A stretch of 64,000 nucleotides of DNA, taken from contig NC_088178.1 in assembly GCF_028769735.1 (NCBI RefSeq), positions 19,728,357-19,792,356 of the forward strand, read 5' to 3'. Positions 63,661 to 64,000 of this stretch are shown here, piece by piece. The translations under genes were made by a program, and so were the position numbers. The DNA comes from Zonotrichia leucophrys gambelii. Taxonomy: Eukaryota; Chordata; Aves; Passeriformes; Passerellidae. The stretch's first letter is position 1, and each line of letters starts with the position of its first letter. The notes beneath the pieces were generated by a model, which was given only the letters and a program-made list of their open reading frames with translations, was not told the origin of the DNA and ran no database searches.

Positions 63661-64000
63661 CACCCTTCCCTGGCACCATGGGTGCGTTGAGACAGCGGCA
63701 CCAGGCTGTGAGCCAAGGAGCACTACAGCTCCTCACAGGACCCTGTTGCTTTTGAGAAAAAAAAAACCACAAACCCAAAAACCATTTCAACACCTCAACT
63801 CGGGCTCCACTTGTGTCCCTCCGTCTGACACGGGCAGGTTTGCACACCGGTGGATTTACCACACGGTAGTGCGGGTGCCCCCCTTTCCGGAGAGGTGACA
63901 GCCTCTACAGCCGCACCCAGCGTGATCACCCGCCATGGGCACGTCACAGCACCACAACACCCATCCCACCCATCAGGCCACGGCCTCCCCACCCCTGTGC
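63661..64000. other. Window end, nothing recognised
   Basis: Contains a poly(A) tract at about 63760-63770 and otherwise unremarkable sequence. Confidence 0.4.

Overview
The window is vertebrate nuclear DNA, almost certainly from a bird and probably a songbird. Every gene is split into GT-AG exons with polyadenylation signals, CR1 LINE 3' ends are present, and at about 11.0 kb there is a tRNA-Ile-derived SINE with a CR1-like tail, the structure known as TguSINE1 in zebra finch. The gene order and orientation, TMEM125(+), C1orf210/TEMP(-), TIE1(+), MPL(+), CDC20(+), ELOVL1(-), is that of human 1p34.2, so this is a conserved syntenic block in compact avian form. Exon boundaries were placed by eye from splice consensus, reading phase and protein similarity recalled from memory. 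All six reading frames close exactly.

Layout. 1-8.8 kb: intergenic or 5' leader sequence with CR1 remnants and two GC-rich patches. 9.1-12.3 kb: TMEM125, one coding exon, with a long probable 3' UTR carrying the SINE. 14.8-18.7 kb (minus): the TEMP locus, which here encodes a 364-residue LRR receptor-like protein rather than the short human form. 18.7-22.5 kb: divergent promoter interval with an 8-copy GC-rich minisatellite. 22.5-35.0 kb: TIE1, 23 exons, 1124 aa. 36.4-41.9 kb: MPL, 12 exons, 601 aa. 42.1-47.4 kb: CDC20, one non-coding and ten coding exons, 503 aa, with a CpG-rich CCAAT/CHR promoter starting within about 160 bp of the MPL stop. 50.6-54.3 kb (minus): ELOVL1, seven coding exons, 290 aa, tail-to-tail with CDC20. 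54.3-62.7 kb: no coding sequence recognised. 62.7-63.7 kb: an unassigned CpG-rich island.

The genes do not form a pathway. TIE1 (endothelial receptor kinase) and MPL (thrombopoietin receptor) share haemato-endothelial expression, CDC20 drives anaphase, ELOVL1 makes very-long-chain fatty acids, and TMEM125 and TEMP are membrane proteins. The strongest observations are the full LRR ectodomain on the TEMP protein, a cysteine in MPL at the position of human Trp515 together with a reduced set of signalling tyrosines, an SRY in place of the CRY degron in CDC20, and a GC-AG intron in TIE1. No new multi-gene system was found.
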